A stretch of DNA of 64,000 bases from Arthrinium phaeospermum (Eukaryota; Ascomycota; Sordariomycetes; Amphisphaeriales; Apiosporaceae). The position numbers and the translations under genes were made by a program. The DNA lies in the NCBI GenBank assembly GCA_006503535.1, contig QYRS01000003.1, positions 1,240,001 to 1,304,000 of the forward strand. The letters are read 5' to 3'. Below, in pieces: positions 12,598-23,195 of this stretch; position 1 is the first letter of the stretch, and each line of letters opens with the position of its first letter. The notes under the pieces are model-generated. The model did not search any database, was not told where the DNA came from, and saw only the letters and a list, made by a program, of their open reading frames with translations.

Positions 12598-13413
12598 ATG
12601 TCGGACAATATTCCCGAGGATTCATATCTCGACATGTTTCTCGATGGCGATTTCGCCGTGCCGCCATTCCAGGACTCTGACGCATTCAACTTCTCCCCAG
12701 AATGGCAAGATACCGCAGTTGCAGATTGTGCCGCCGCCAATCCGCCTTCGGAGCTTCTCGCCAACCTTCCGCCGATGTCACTGGATGGCTTGAACGTCAT
12801 TGGACACCAAGACTCGGAGTCCATCGGGTCTGGAACTACTCCATCTGACTATCCCACCCCAGAAGAGGACACCAATGGAGAATTGCTGCAAGGTACCATT
12901 GATACCATTGATACTCAGTGGCTGTCTGATTCAGCTCTGTCGCCAATTGCGAGCCCGCGGGAGACTTACACGGAGGGCATGCAACCCCCCGGGCCCCTGT
13001 ACCCGCATGATGCCACCCAGGATGATCTTCACTGGATTCTGTCTGCCCTAGGCAGTCCGTCGAACCGATACCCATGTGATTTCCCAGGTTGCAACAAAGA
13101 TTTCGGCAAGTCCAACGACAAAAAGAGACACTACACGAATGTGCATCGCAACCCCGATAACAAGGGCGAGTTCAAATGCCCCTGCAGCCCCGACTCAGCC
13201 CCACGCATGCGAAAAGATAACTATCTCAGACATCACTACGGGACCAAGAAGCAGCGAGATCGATGCTTGAAAGTCCCTGAGAATGTCTCACCCGAGACCC
13301 CTTTCGAATGTGGGTGTGGAGTCGTGCATTGCTCTGTCAGACAGCATTTGCACCATGTCAAGAAGTGCACGGCCGTCCATCATGGCCCCTCTGGTCGTCC
13401 CAGAGGAACTTGA
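12598..13413 (+). CDS. C2H2 zinc-finger protein, tandem paralogue 2 (271 aa)
   Basis: Single exon, ATG at 12598 (MSDNIPEDSYLD). Same layout as the gene at 7572: an acidic, disordered N-terminal ~155 residues, then a canonical finger (C-x4-C-x12-H-x4-H at YPCDFPGC), an atypical Cys/His module with MRKDNYLRHH, a third module FECGCGVVHC, and the tail VHHGPSGRPRG. The C-terminal third aligns block by block with paralogue 1, while the N-terminal part has diverged. This suggests conserved DNA binding with changed effector regions (inference). It is probably a nuclear transcription factor; I see no clue to its targets. Confidence 0.8.
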   Translation: MSDNIPEDSYLDMFLDGDFAVPPFQDSDAFNFSPEWQDTAVADCAAANPPSELLANLPPMSLDGLNVIGHQDSESIGSGTTPSDYPTPEEDTNGELLQGTIDTIDTQWLSDSALSPIASPRETYTEGMQPPGPLYPHDATQDDLHWILSALGSPSNRYPCDFPGCNKDFGKSNDKKRHYTNVHRNPDNKGEFKCPCSPDSAPRMRKDNYLRHHYGTKKQRDRCLKVPENVSPETPFECGCGVVHCSVRQHLHHVKKCTAVHHGPSGRPRGT

Positions 13414-13526
13414 AGTTCCTGGGCGAGTCAATCATTACAGCGTGTCGGTATGGGCGCACGCCCCAGACCGGTGCACAATTGGTATCTATTGCGCTCTCTC
13501 TACACTGCCACTACCACTACTCTTTG

Positions 13527-13690
13527 CTGTTTCAATCACATTACACGGTCATTACCTCGAGTTTAGTTTACCACCTGGGCGGACGCTTCCATTTCTCATT
13601 TCACTACACAGTCGTTACCTCGATCTGATTGATTTACCAACTGAGAGGCCATTTCCCCTCCTTATGTCATTCAACAGTCGTTTCCCCATG
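13527..13690. repeat. Degenerate tandem repeat, unit about 65 bp, about 2.5 copies
   Basis: The motif 'CATTACA CGGTCATTACCTCGA' recurs as 'CACTACA CAGTCGTTACCTCGA' and partly as 'CATTCAA CAGTCGTTTCC'. The spacing is about 63-67 bp and the sequence between the motifs is also similar. It lies in the 3' flank of the second zinc-finger gene. Confidence 0.5.
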
Positions 13691-14290
13691 ATGTTTCTGG
13701 TATTAGCATGTTACTGGGCTGTTATGGAGGGTTCATAGCTCCCTAGCCGCTCCTTTTAAATTCCAACTTCAATCACTCTTTCAACCCTGCTTAACTACAC
13801 TGCTGCGCGTGACATCACAGCCGGATTCAAATATGATGCCTATGTGCGCCTTGCTTCCGTAGTTCCTAGTTACTTGTATTTGATCTTGATGTTGTGAAAG
13901 ACTTATGACTTTTCAATAAAAGCGACTTCTTTCAGTACTTGTGTGGTCATAATTCTAAACATTGCCTATTAAGCCGTCAGCCAGGGTACATGAGAGGATT
14001 GCAGCAGACCAACAGGCCTACCGCGCTGTGAGCTTCAGCGCATGCCTTCCATTGAACGCGGGGTCGGTAGGAACCGTCCACCACCACAACACCCGGGCAA
14101 CCACCAACGCACGTCATTGCCATCTGCCCCAACGTCGGGACGTCTGGCGCATTGCCTTAACCCAAAATTGGCCCCTTTACCATGACAGCGAAGCATGTTT
14201 GCTAATGTGACCCCGGACTTTTGTTGTTCGAAGGCTATGCGCCGGTGCTACGCAGTACCATCACTGTACACCCCAGGCGATGGCCACAGC

Positions 14291-14314
14291 GGCATTGAGG
14301 CATTGAGGCATTGA
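14291..14314. repeat. Short tandem repeat (GGCATTGA)x3
   Basis: Three perfect consecutive copies of an 8-bp unit in non-coding DNA. Confidence 0.8.
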
Positions 14315-14820
14315 GCAGTAATACCAGCTGAAGTCACCACACATAACGCAGCGAAGGCTATCACACGGTCATAAAACTTTCGGTAAGTGCTTGTAAAAGC
14401 CATTGCATCTGTCACAAGGGCCCACCTATTGAAACTCGATGATTGGATAACACGCCTTTGATAAGATTCGCTGTTCTCGAATGAGGCCCATTCTTAACGT
14501 CATTTGATTGGCTGTGTTCATTGATTAAACTTCTTGGCATAAGGTGAGGCCTATTTTGCTAGTTATATATGAGAAGTATGTCCCCGCAGGACCGGATGGA
14601 AGGCTGAACATGGTATGTTACCAACAGGCTATTGCATAGACTTTTGACTCTTTGATATCTTCACTTCATATACTCCAAGATAATTGGCGTTGCCTTCATC
14701 AAGACACAGAACTGAAACGGGTGGGTGGCTACTAGCCCTCAAATTGAGTACCAACGGTGTTTGTTATTGACCACGCCAATATTCAGCAGGCTGATATAGT
14801 CGCCAGCAATCTGCAACACC

Positions 14821-15129
14821 ATGAGGACCGGATCCAAACCCTTCGAGTGTCAGAGGAATGACGGTACGCCCCAATCAAAAAGGGCGTACAATACAGCCAT
14901 GTATCCTCAGACAACCGTTGCCCAGTTGATGGCCACTGGGCCCCGACCTCTTGAGAAACACATGGACGACGCCAAACTTTCCACCACACAGAAAGGCATG
15001 AGGCAAAGAAACAAGAGATGGGCAGTGAGGGAAATACGGAGGCTACAACTCCACGAGGGAGACACGGCAGCCTCGGAGAGCAAATGCCTCCCTGATTTCG
15101 ATGACGAAGCGCAATTTCCATCGCTCTGA
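14821..15129 (+). CDS. Possible small protein (102 aa), weak
   Basis: Open frame with a good fungal start context (CAACACCATG). The predicted product is basic and hydrophilic, without signal peptide, membrane segment or motif I recognise. It could be a lineage-specific small gene or chance. It is listed only because of its start context. Confidence 0.2.
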   Translation: MRTGSKPFECQRNDGTPQSKRAYNTAMYPQTTVAQLMATGPRPLEKHMDDAKLSTTQKGMRQRNKRWAVREIRRLQLHEGDTAASESKCLPDFDDEAQFPSL

Positions 15130-15512
15130 CAATCTCTGCATGATCTGCTGCCCCGCTGGCCTAGTGCTCTGTTAGACTTTGTGTTTCCTTGCTATTCACC
15201 AGAGGTTCGTCGCTGTGAAGCGTCACGTTCATTCAGTCAGGCAGGAACTTGCTTGTTGTTGAGCTTCTCTTTCTGTGGGCTAGTTTGGGATCGATATCGT
15301 TTATGAATCAGATTGTTGATTCTTGATGCTTGTGGGCTAGCAACGGGTTTGCTGGGGTTTCTGTTCCAGTTTGGAGGTATGAAATATATTCATAATGGAT
15401 CTTATAGTAACATGGCTTTCCGTACTTTGACTGCTATACATGCGGTGGACGACCCTATGACTCTTGCTGCATTTCATAACAACCTACTCGGCTCTGCTGT
15501 TACGTCTCGAGG

Positions 15513-17282
15513 TCATTCAATCCGCTTCCACCGTATCTCCAAGTCCCGATCCGGCGGCATGGCCCCCGCCCCACAGTACCGCAAATCACTCTCCGCCCCG
15601 CGATCCGACGGCGACCCATCCGCCGTGTTGATCCACCCCAAAACCTCCAAGTCGAAGCGGGAGACGACCGTGGCAACGGTGGTAAAGATCTCGTGCTTGG
15701 CCAGCTGGCGTCCGGGGCAGATATTGGCGCCCCCGCCGAAGGGGAAGTACGCCGCGGGTGGCCCGGCCATGGCGAACTTGCGCTCCCCTTTGACGTATCT
15801 GATATGGCGCTCCGCCCAGAACACCGAGGCCGGGTGCTCCGCGGCGCCCCAGACAGATTCTTCGTAGTGCGCGATCATCATGGGCACCTGCAGCAGGGAG
15901 CCCCTTTCGACGGTGGTGTTGCCGTTATCCAGGGTTACGGGCTGCTTGACGTCGCGCACGATGTTGAAGTTGATGCGTAGGCGCAGGGTCTCGGTCCAGA
16001 TGGACTGGAGCAAAGGCAACGCCACCAGCTTCTGGTGATCGAAGACCTTCTTCCCCGTTTCGGGGTCTGTAGTTATCGCTGTAGCCACCTCCTCTCTCAC
16101 TGCCTGTAGTAGGCTCGGGTCTTTGATGATCTCCATCATCATCCACGTTGTAGTTGGTATGCTGTTGGAGTTTAGTCTATAGGGTTTTCAAGGCCTTGTC
16201 AGTCATATGAACAGCGGAGCTAAAGCTTGTAGGGGACGGGATATCTCTTACGCAAAGACCAGTGCTCCCAATGTGGCAGCTATTACTTCGTCCCTCCACT
16301 CCGTCTCTTTCATCCAGCGATACATTTCCCGAACGGCCCGGCCACCAAAGCGTGGGCCCCAGTCCGCGTCTGCTTCAGGGGCGTTCCAATCGAAGCCAGC
16401 AGAAACGTCATCCAGCCATCGCTCAATAGAACCCACGTAGGCATCGTGGGCCTTGGCGGGCTTCACGTTCAGCCATTTAGGCAGGCCCATGACGAGCTGG
16501 AACACCTGTTCGTCAAACGCCCACAGACGGTCGACGAAGTCGGGGTTCAGATCGATGAGGCGGGGACCAAATAACGTTGTGATCAAGGCCCGGGTGACTT
16601 CGTAACGACATAACTTCTGGATGCTGACGGTGATCCACTCACCCGCTGAGTAGCAGTCAAGCAGCTCGTCCAGATTCCGGCTGTACATCTTGATCAACGG
16701 CTTCATATATTGTGGCTTCCCCAGGCACTCGGCGTAGATATGCTCGTAGTTGTACCAAAGCCGCTGGCGCGACGGCACGCCCTCGGTGCCCGGGATCGGG
16801 GTCTTGGTAACGCCCGAGCGGTCCGCTTCCCAGCGCCGGACCTCGGCTGGGTTCATCTTGTACAGCGTCGGCAGGGCGTAGCGCGTCATCTGCTCCTGGT
16901 TGGTGACATCGTGCACCAGGTCGCGACCGAACACGGCGCGGACGTTCTGCTGGCCCGTCACCAGGTACACCGTCTTGGGGCCCAGGGAGAAGCGGAGGAT
17001 GTTGTGGCGGCCCCGCTGGAGTGCGGCCTGCGCGCGTGTCATGAATCTGTGATTGTTGAACATGAATTGGAGGGTGTTATAGACGCCGGGTATGGGGTCG
17101 CTGAGCGTCTGCCTAGACGACGCGGCTTTGAAGGCGGCTGTCCTGGTTTGAGACAATAGCAAGACCAGCCCCAGGCAGGATGATGCTAGGAAGATAAGCA
17201 AGGACAATGGGGAAAGCCTGAGGACCTCGGGCAGGGCCTTGGGGAGTGCCCATTCCGAGGCAAGCGCAGCGATGTTGAACAT
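15513..17282 (-). CDS. Cytochrome P450 monooxygenase (564 aa)
   Basis: Membrane-anchored heme-thiolate oxygenase. Two exons: 16252-17282 and 15513-16176, with a 75-nt intron (GTAAGA...ATAG) whose removal rebuilds the I-helix segment ALNSNSIPTTTW. The N-terminus has one hydrophobic anchor (about residues 24-45, LSLLIFLASSCLGLVLLL). The ExxR of the K-helix is ETLRLR. The heme loop is FPFGGGANICPGRQ, with Cys as the axial ligand. The N-x-x-P-x-T I-helix pattern and overall length fit fungal P450s related to the CYP7/8-like groups used in sterol and specialised metabolism; I cannot assign a substrate. It would act at the ER with a cytochrome P450 reductase. No biosynthetic backbone gene is adjacent. 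Confidence 0.9.
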
Positions 17283-18868
17283 GACGATAACTTTGAAGAA
17301 ATAAACGGATTACACGGATTGGACATTCTCGGAGAGGAGCAAAGCAGATTTGGCTGCACAAGCGGCTCGAGTCCCTCCGAGGTGACTTTGCTACTCCGGT
17401 CAACACCATCGTCCAATCAGACTCCTGGGTTATATCCTCATCCCTGTAGCGTCGTACTGCCCTTGCCCACCCCTTGCATATGTTCCTCTGTTTTACCGCC
17501 TTCCGTCTATGTTTACCTGCTTTGCAAGCGCAGCCACATTTCGGAGTTCAACAGATCTATCGACCTCCTTCTAGGTGCCTTTTTGGCTACGCACCAGATA
17601 TCATTTTCATACTGATCCGACCTCCATCAAGTTGAGTCTGATGCCCTCTGATAGGGTAGATACCTTCGTGGGCAAGAAGTTGCGATAATTGTAGAATGGT
17701 AGATGAGAATAGGTGACGCTTACTGCTCAGATATCAGGAACCGCCTAGCAGTGCCACTACTACAGTCAACAAAGCTGAAAGAAAGTGTGTTTAGATTTAG
17801 GCAACGATATAGGATGCCATATTGAGCGCTTGGGAAAGACGCAGTGCGGTTCTCTTTAATTGTTATGGGTAGTAAGTCTAAGAGCTTGTGACCAGGATAT
17901 GGTCTATAGGATATATGCATGTCTCGTCAAAAAGGGGCCCATAAGGTTTTGCCGATCTTGAGCACAGTCGCGGGGGCGCCTAATCAACCACTTGGATGCA
18001 TTCCCAGTAAACTCTAAGCAAGTGCTTCCGGCCAAGTCTGAGTTTAGCACTTCAGCCCTGCGTCTAATGCGACGTCTACTGATGGTGCACGGTCTGCTTT
18101 TCGGCTATGCACCCGTGCCGATGGCAACGCCAACTGAGTAAGTCTAGGCAGCTATATTCCAACCCCAATTGCTTTGTCCAGGCGAAAGACAAAAGCCCCA
18201 TTGGGCAGTGTGTGTTTGACTAAAGAGCTAGTACGGCATCCGGCAGACCCTCCAGCCAATTGGGTTGTTGAACGAGGGTATAGTGGGGCGGTGTAGTAAT
18301 CTCAGGAGATTGCAGTGACTGGCTAAGACAGGACTCTTATGGTGTTTTTATACGGAAGAAGCATTGACATCTCTCATTCAGAGCTGCCTAAGCAGCGAAG
18401 TTCAGCCCCATACTGGCAAACGATGGAATATACGATGAAAGACCGGTTGCAACGAAGCTAGAGAGACTATACACGATGCTATTCATAGAACCGAGCTAGC
18501 TGACCTAGCACTGTCCAGACTAAAGCCTGGTCAATTGTTTCGTTTCACGGCCTATGCCTCTTCAGTGTTTACTAACATTACTATGCCGACAGCATCATGA
18601 ACAGCTTGAGTATACTGATGCCTTGACATGAGGTGTTGGTAACACTTCATGGAGCTCGGCAACGTCTATAAGAACAGCCTGTCTTGCCTCTCGTTTCTCT
18701 TCCTTCCTCTGTCTCATCATCATCATCATCATCATCACCACCACCATCTTCCTCATACTTCCTCATCAACATTCTATATTCCGAGTTCCACCAGAACAAG
18801 TCCAACAGTCCAGCCATCAACAGTTTCCTACATACCACATTTTAACATCACCTTTACCTCTCTCCAAA
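17283..18868. other. Intergenic, divergent promoters of P450 and secreted protein
   Basis: No supported gene in 1.6 kb. It must hold the promoters of the P450 (leftward) and the secreted protein (rightward). A CCAATCAG lies at about 17413, upstream of the P450. The right end is pyrimidine-rich with a CAT/CAC microsatellite. Confidence 0.45.
18713..18748. repeat. CAT/CAC trinucleotide microsatellite
   Basis: An uninterrupted (CAT)n run passes into (CAC)n about 120-155 bp before the start codon of the secreted protein gene, probably within its 5' leader. Length variation here could affect expression (inference). Confidence 0.85.
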
Positions 18869-19473
18869 ATGTCTGTCCTCAAGAACATCATCGTCCAAGG
18901 CCTTCTGACTACCGCTGTTGCAGCTATGCCACTCGCATCTGAGGACTCGTCTGCCGTAGATGCCGGCAGCCAGGACGCCGCCAACGCTGTCTGGTCGCCA
19001 GCTCTTGTGGCGCGGAAGAACGCGGACAAGTGCGAAGCCCACATCGCCATTGACTGTAAGTTTTGAAGACATTCCCTTTCCTTGGACAAACCAGCATCGA
19101 CTGACACCCCCTCCCAGCCTCCAACGGCCTCTGCGGCGCCCACTGCACGCAAAAGTACAAGATCGACATCGTGGACAAGTCGGGCGCGGCCATCGGCAAG
19201 ACGTACGACTGGAGCCAGGTCGGGCAGTGGGGCGCGACCAACCCGGCCAAGAAGGTCGAGATCGCCACGACCAAGAACAAGAACCTGTTCGTCGACGGCT
19301 ACCTGCCCGGCGGCATCATGACCAACGACGACAAGTGGCGCAGCTCCTTCACCCTCTCCTACGACACCCAGGTCTGGAGCTCCCACGAGTGCGCCAACCA
19401 CAAGTACAAGTCCCCCCGCGTCAGCAACGGGCACCGCCACGAGTTCGACCTCTGGTGCGAGTTTGACTGCTAA
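18869..19473 (+). CDS. Secreted cysteine-containing protein, effector-like (180 aa)
   Basis: Two exons: 18869-19055 and 19118-19473, with a 62-nt intron (GTAAGT...CCCAG) splitting a Ser codon. The N-terminus is a signal peptide (hydrophobic VLKNIIVQGLLTTAVAA), followed by an acidic Ala/Ser-rich segment that may be a propeptide. The mature part has six Cys (KCEAH, LCGAHC, HECAN, LWCEFDC), enough for three disulfides, and is rich in Lys, Trp and Tyr. I recognise no family. Size, secretion signal and Cys content fit a candidate effector or antimicrobial-type protein (inference). Confidence 0.75.
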
Positions 19474-19966
19474 GCAGCAGTTGCGATGGGTGGACCACGC
19501 ATTTCGGCTGGGGGTTGGGGGCATTGGTGGGAAGGGGGTTTGAACGGTCTGGTAGACTGGATGAAGCAGGTGTTTTATGGTTGATTTATCTTGTTGGGTT
19601 CTATTCTTCTTCGGTGTTGCGTCACTTGGTCACTCCTCACTACCTTGTTTACATACTTTGCCGGGTTCAGAGTCCTTTTACTTTGGGCCTGTCACTACTA
19701 TAAAGACTTCTTCTTTAGAGTACGAATACTCATTCTATCATTCATATCTCTCCAATCTTATGTGACGGCACTAAACGGCGTCGACGCTAATGAAATGCAT
19801 CTCTCGTGTACTTCACTAGTCGACCCACAATACGAGGACTGTCAAGCGCATTTCGCAATCCAGCTCCGTCAATCGCAATTACACTTGGGCAGCTGTCCTT
19901 TATACTTCGCCAACTATTTATATTCGAGCACCGTGAAAAAGTACTCGGTTGCCCTGCAAACCAAAA
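19474..19966. other. Intergenic
   Basis: 3' flank of the secreted-protein gene and upstream region of the HET gene. No feature recognised. Confidence 0.4.
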
Positions 19967-21631
19967 ATGAGGCTAATCGACTGCCGCAGTGAGCCTTTAC
20001 TGCTCAAAGAATACTTTGGCAGCCCAACGGACCCCTTCGTCATCCTGTCCCACACCTGGGATGCCCAAGGAGAGGTTACCCTACAGCAGTTTGCCAACCT
20101 CGACTCGCGGACCTCGGTCAAAGGATGGGACAAGATCGAAAAGACCTGCCGGAAGGCCCTCGAGTGCGGCTACCAATACGTCTGGATCGACTCGTGCTGT
20201 ATCGACAAGACCAACAATGCGGAGCTCACCGAGTCCATCAACTCCATGTTTCAATGGTACAGCGACGCCGGCCTATGTCTCATTTACTTGAATGACTTCG
20301 ATGCCGACGACGCCGACACTCTACGCCATGCCCGCTGGTTTACTCGGGGATGGACGCTGCAAGAGACAATCGCGCCCCGGGCGGCCTACTTCTACGACAG
20401 CTCCTGGCGCTTCTTTGGCACGAGAGATTCTCTCCGTCAGGAGCTATCTTCCATCACGGGGATAGACGCGAACATCTTGTCGCCTCCGCCTGGCGCCGAC
20501 ATTCGCGACTTGCTCGCCGACACCCCCGTCGCTCGGCGGATGTCGTGGGCCGCGTCTCGGCAGACGACCAAGTTGGAGGACACTGCATACTGTCTCATCG
20601 GCTTGTTTGGGGTCAATATGCCCATGCTGTATGGTGAGGGCGCACAGGCTTTTGCCAGGCTGCAGGAGGAAATCATACGTCACAACAACGACCTAACGCT
20701 ATTTGCTTGGACCGCCAAGATGGACAACCACCCTATCTCGGGCCAGCAAGGCAGCGCTTCGGCGTACCGTGGCATCCTGGCCCAAAGCCCCGCCGAGTTT
20801 GCTGGTCTGGGCAACCTAGTTCTCGACCATGACCTGCAGTACAACTCGGATTACTCCATGTCCAATAAGGGTTTGCGAATCCACACCTTCCTACACCCCA
20901 CCCAAGGCTCGGAAGATGTCGTGATGCCCCTGCACTGCCACACGCAGGGAACAAACGGGCAAAAGACGCCGCAGCTCGGCCTATTCCTGAAGCACGAGCG
21001 CGTCAGCGTCTACTTCCGGGTCCGGCCGCACACGCTGGCCACGCTCCCGGAGCACTCCCTGAACTCGGGCGGGAACGACATCTTCGTATCGAAGCGCTAC
21101 AAACCTCGGATCGCGCCGGCCGTGGCCAACAACGCGCTGGGCGCCGTCTACTTCCACATCAAAGGACTGGAGGACAGCGCCGCCGTGCGGCTAGTCGAGA
21201 CGGGGCCCCGCGAGCTGTGGGACGCGCAGAACCGCGTCTTCGTCACGAGCGGCCTCCGGAGCTTCGTCGCCTTCCACCGGTTCCAGCTCGTCGGCAACTA
21301 CACGGGCATCGTGACCGTGGCGTGCGGCTTCTCGGAGGAGAACCCGGCGCGGCCCTGGGTCCACGTGGAGGATATGCTGGGCGGCCTGTACCCGGCCGCC
21401 AACGCCAGGGACTACCGGGCCATTGCCCAGATCGGGGCGAGCAAGGGCAGCCTCAAGGCGAGGAAACAGGACTTGATGATGCTGGTGGTGACCAGCAACA
21501 CGATGAAGGCCAGGTTCGGGGTGGCTAAGCTGCAGTGCGAACAGCGCATACGCAGCGATGGGGAGTCGATCCTCGTTGTGAATTTGGAGTTGAAGAAGAA
21601 CAATGCCGTGTTATTCCATTTCTTTAAGTAG
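19967..21631 (+). CDS. HET-domain protein (heterokaryon incompatibility type, 554 aa)
   Basis: Single exon. The start is ATG at 19967 (MRLIDCRSEP); codons upstream open with a non-ATG. The N-terminal HET domain (about residues 25-170) is clear: YVILSHTW-like FVILSHTWDAQGEVT, then KIEKTCRKALECGYQYVWIDSCCIDK, SINSMFQWYSDAGLCLIYLNDF and WFTRGWTLQETIAP. The region up to about residue 240 also matches the common architecture (LEDTAYCLIGLFGVNMPMLYGEGAQAFARLQEEI). The C-terminal half is a globular domain I do not recognise, without WD or ankyrin repeats. HET domains trigger cell death or growth arrest on non-self recognition after hyphal fusion. Many fungal HET genes have unknown roles, so an incompatibility function here is inference. 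Confidence 0.9.
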   Translation: MRLIDCRSEPLLLKEYFGSPTDPFVILSHTWDAQGEVTLQQFANLDSRTSVKGWDKIEKTCRKALECGYQYVWIDSCCIDKTNNAELTESINSMFQWYSDAGLCLIYLNDFDADDADTLRHARWFTRGWTLQETIAPRAAYFYDSSWRFFGTRDSLRQELSSITGIDANILSPPPGADIRDLLADTPVARRMSWAASRQTTKLEDTAYCLIGLFGVNMPMLYGEGAQAFARLQEEIIRHNNDLTLFAWTAKMDNHPISGQQGSASAYRGILAQSPAEFAGLGNLVLDHDLQYNSDYSMSNKGLRIHTFLHPTQGSEDVVMPLHCHTQGTNGQKTPQLGLFLKHERVSVYFRVRPHTLATLPEHSLNSGGNDIFVSKRYKPRIAPAVANNALGAVYFHIKGLEDSAAVRLVETGPRELWDAQNRVFVTSGLRSFVAFHRFQLVGNYTGIVTVACGFSEENPARPWVHVEDMLGGLYPAANARDYRAIAQIGASKGSLKARKQDLMMLVVTSNTMKARFGVAKLQCEQRIRSDGESILVVNLELKKNNAVLFHFFK

Positions 21632-22158
21632 TTCTTCCACAGTGAAGTCGCAATGGTAGGTTGTTGGTGGGGCGCGCTTCAACAGCTCAGTTGAGTGTAC
21701 TGGGACAAGGTTCAGGGGCTACCAATGTCGACATACGATTACGCTCAGTCGATTTTTCCTCTTGCCCAACTATGGATTTCGGAGATGCAAATGGCAAAAC
21801 CTATATCAAGTCGCTTTAACTACAGCCTGCCTCTCCTGACAGACGTCCAAGTAAAAATTCTTTTATTTCATTTACATAAACGACGCTACGAAGACCCTCC
21901 CAGGATAACAAATCTCATCATACTTGTGTGATCAGCCTGGAGGAAAGAGGACTTCAGAGCTGGAAAGGTCTCTTGATTCGCCCGATCTTCGACTCACTTC
22001 TCACGCCAATTCCATTGAAAAATGGCTCCCTTAGGGATCCCCCCTCAGGAGACTTCACCACCCCCAGCGCCACTACCAACACTCCCCGGCAACGCTTGGT
22101 CTTGCAGGACCCCCTGAACCCAGCCAGTCCTTCGTCGCCATTCTATATCGGCAGGTCC
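21632..22158. other. Intergenic; 5' end of next gene uncertain
   Basis: The reading frame of the next gene stays open back to about 21928, but the first in-frame ATG is at 22159. An out-of-frame ATG at 22022 opens only a short Pro-rich frame. An upstream exon cannot be excluded. Confidence 0.4.
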
Positions 22159-22926
22159 ATGCCGCCACCACCCCCCTCGTCTTCTCGGCCTTTGCCTTCG
22201 CCTCTTCCTGGTTGGAACTTCGCAGGAACGCTCGTGATAGTCATCACCGCGTACATGTGCCTCTGCATCGCCGGTGCAGCGATAACTATATTTCTCTGGA
22301 ACAAGGACAGACGTCCAAAACCATGCTCGGTGACGGTCCAGTGGATCGCCTTCTTCGCCATCTGGGCCGTCGCGCTGCCCGTCGTCCCCGTCCATTATGG
22401 GCTGCAGCTCCTCGTCCGGGCCTTCCTGTACCGGCGCTGCTCTATCCCCGCGGACGCCGCGAACGCGGACGACCTGGAGGGCCGGGACCTAGAGCGCCAC
22501 ATCAACGCCCTCGACACCACGATCGAAGGTAACCGAAGCATGTTCCGCCGGGCCCTGATCGCCTTCGTCGGCCTGCCGCCCCTCCGCGCCGGAAAGATTT
22601 CCTGGGCCGAAGAGAACCGCCGCCAGCGCTTGCAGGCGCGCGAGGACCGGCGGGCGGAGCGCCTAGCTCGGGCGCAGGCCTTCTGGACGCTGCCGCCCTA
22701 CGACGGGGTCGTGCTGCCCCCGTACGAGACGCTGGTGGTAGAACCCGAGACCGGCGCCGGCGCGGCGGATACTGAGGCCGCTACTACTGCAGCAACTGGC
22801 CAGGTCGGCGGCGGCGACGGGGGCTTTTCTCAGGAGAGGGTCGTCAGCGGTCGTGAGGCTTCATTTTCCGCTTCTGAGGTGGGCGCTGATTCGTTGCGGC
22901 CGCCTCCACCCGCTTACCACGCTTGA
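22159..22926 (+). CDS. Proline-rich protein with two membrane segments (255 aa)
   Basis: Start taken at the first in-frame ATG (MPPPPPSSSRPLPSPLPGW); the true N-terminus may be longer. Two hydrophobic helices follow: about residues 20-42 (GTLVIVITAYMCLCIAGAAI) and about 55-85 (VQWIAFFAIWAVALPVVPVH). The C-terminal ~150 residues are charged (RRQRLQAREDRRAERLAR), then Pro/Gly/Ala-rich and end with PPPPAYHA. A PPYD/PPYE pair (LPPYDGV, LPPYETL) could be WW/PPxY-type docking sites, although the last position varies around the motif. No family recognised. It sits between HET and 2EXR genes on the same strand. Confidence 0.65.
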   Translation: MPPPPPSSSRPLPSPLPGWNFAGTLVIVITAYMCLCIAGAAITIFLWNKDRRPKPCSVTVQWIAFFAIWAVALPVVPVHYGLQLLVRAFLYRRCSIPADAANADDLEGRDLERHINALDTTIEGNRSMFRRALIAFVGLPPLRAGKISWAEENRRQRLQAREDRRAERLARAQAFWTLPPYDGVVLPPYETLVVEPETGAGAADTEAATTAATGQVGGGDGGFSQERVVSGREASFSASEVGADSLRPPPPAYHA

Positions 22927-23195
22927 GGGAAATTCTGAAGAAAAGGGGGTGGGGATGGGGAATCTAAAGATCAGATTGGGTTTACCTTTTTCTTCTTGAG
23001 CAACTTTGCAGGCGACCGCTCAACCACTGAATCTGGCTGGAATCGAAGTCTAAATGTCACAACCATAGTTTAAAAATGATGTACATCTACCTACGTATAA
23101 ATCGTTCTCATCTGCTTTCAAACCACCAACGCACATGCAATCATAAACCCTACCTTTTCATTTCCCATCGGAATCTGTCAAATCGCAACAACAAA

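Larger units (their letters stand above)
13414..14820. other. Intergenic with two simple repeats
   Basis: No gene recognised. It holds a degenerate ~65-bp tandem repeat (13527-13690) just after the zinc-finger gene and a 3x8-bp repeat at 14291-14314. The right end may be the promoter of the weak small ORF that follows. Confidence 0.45.
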
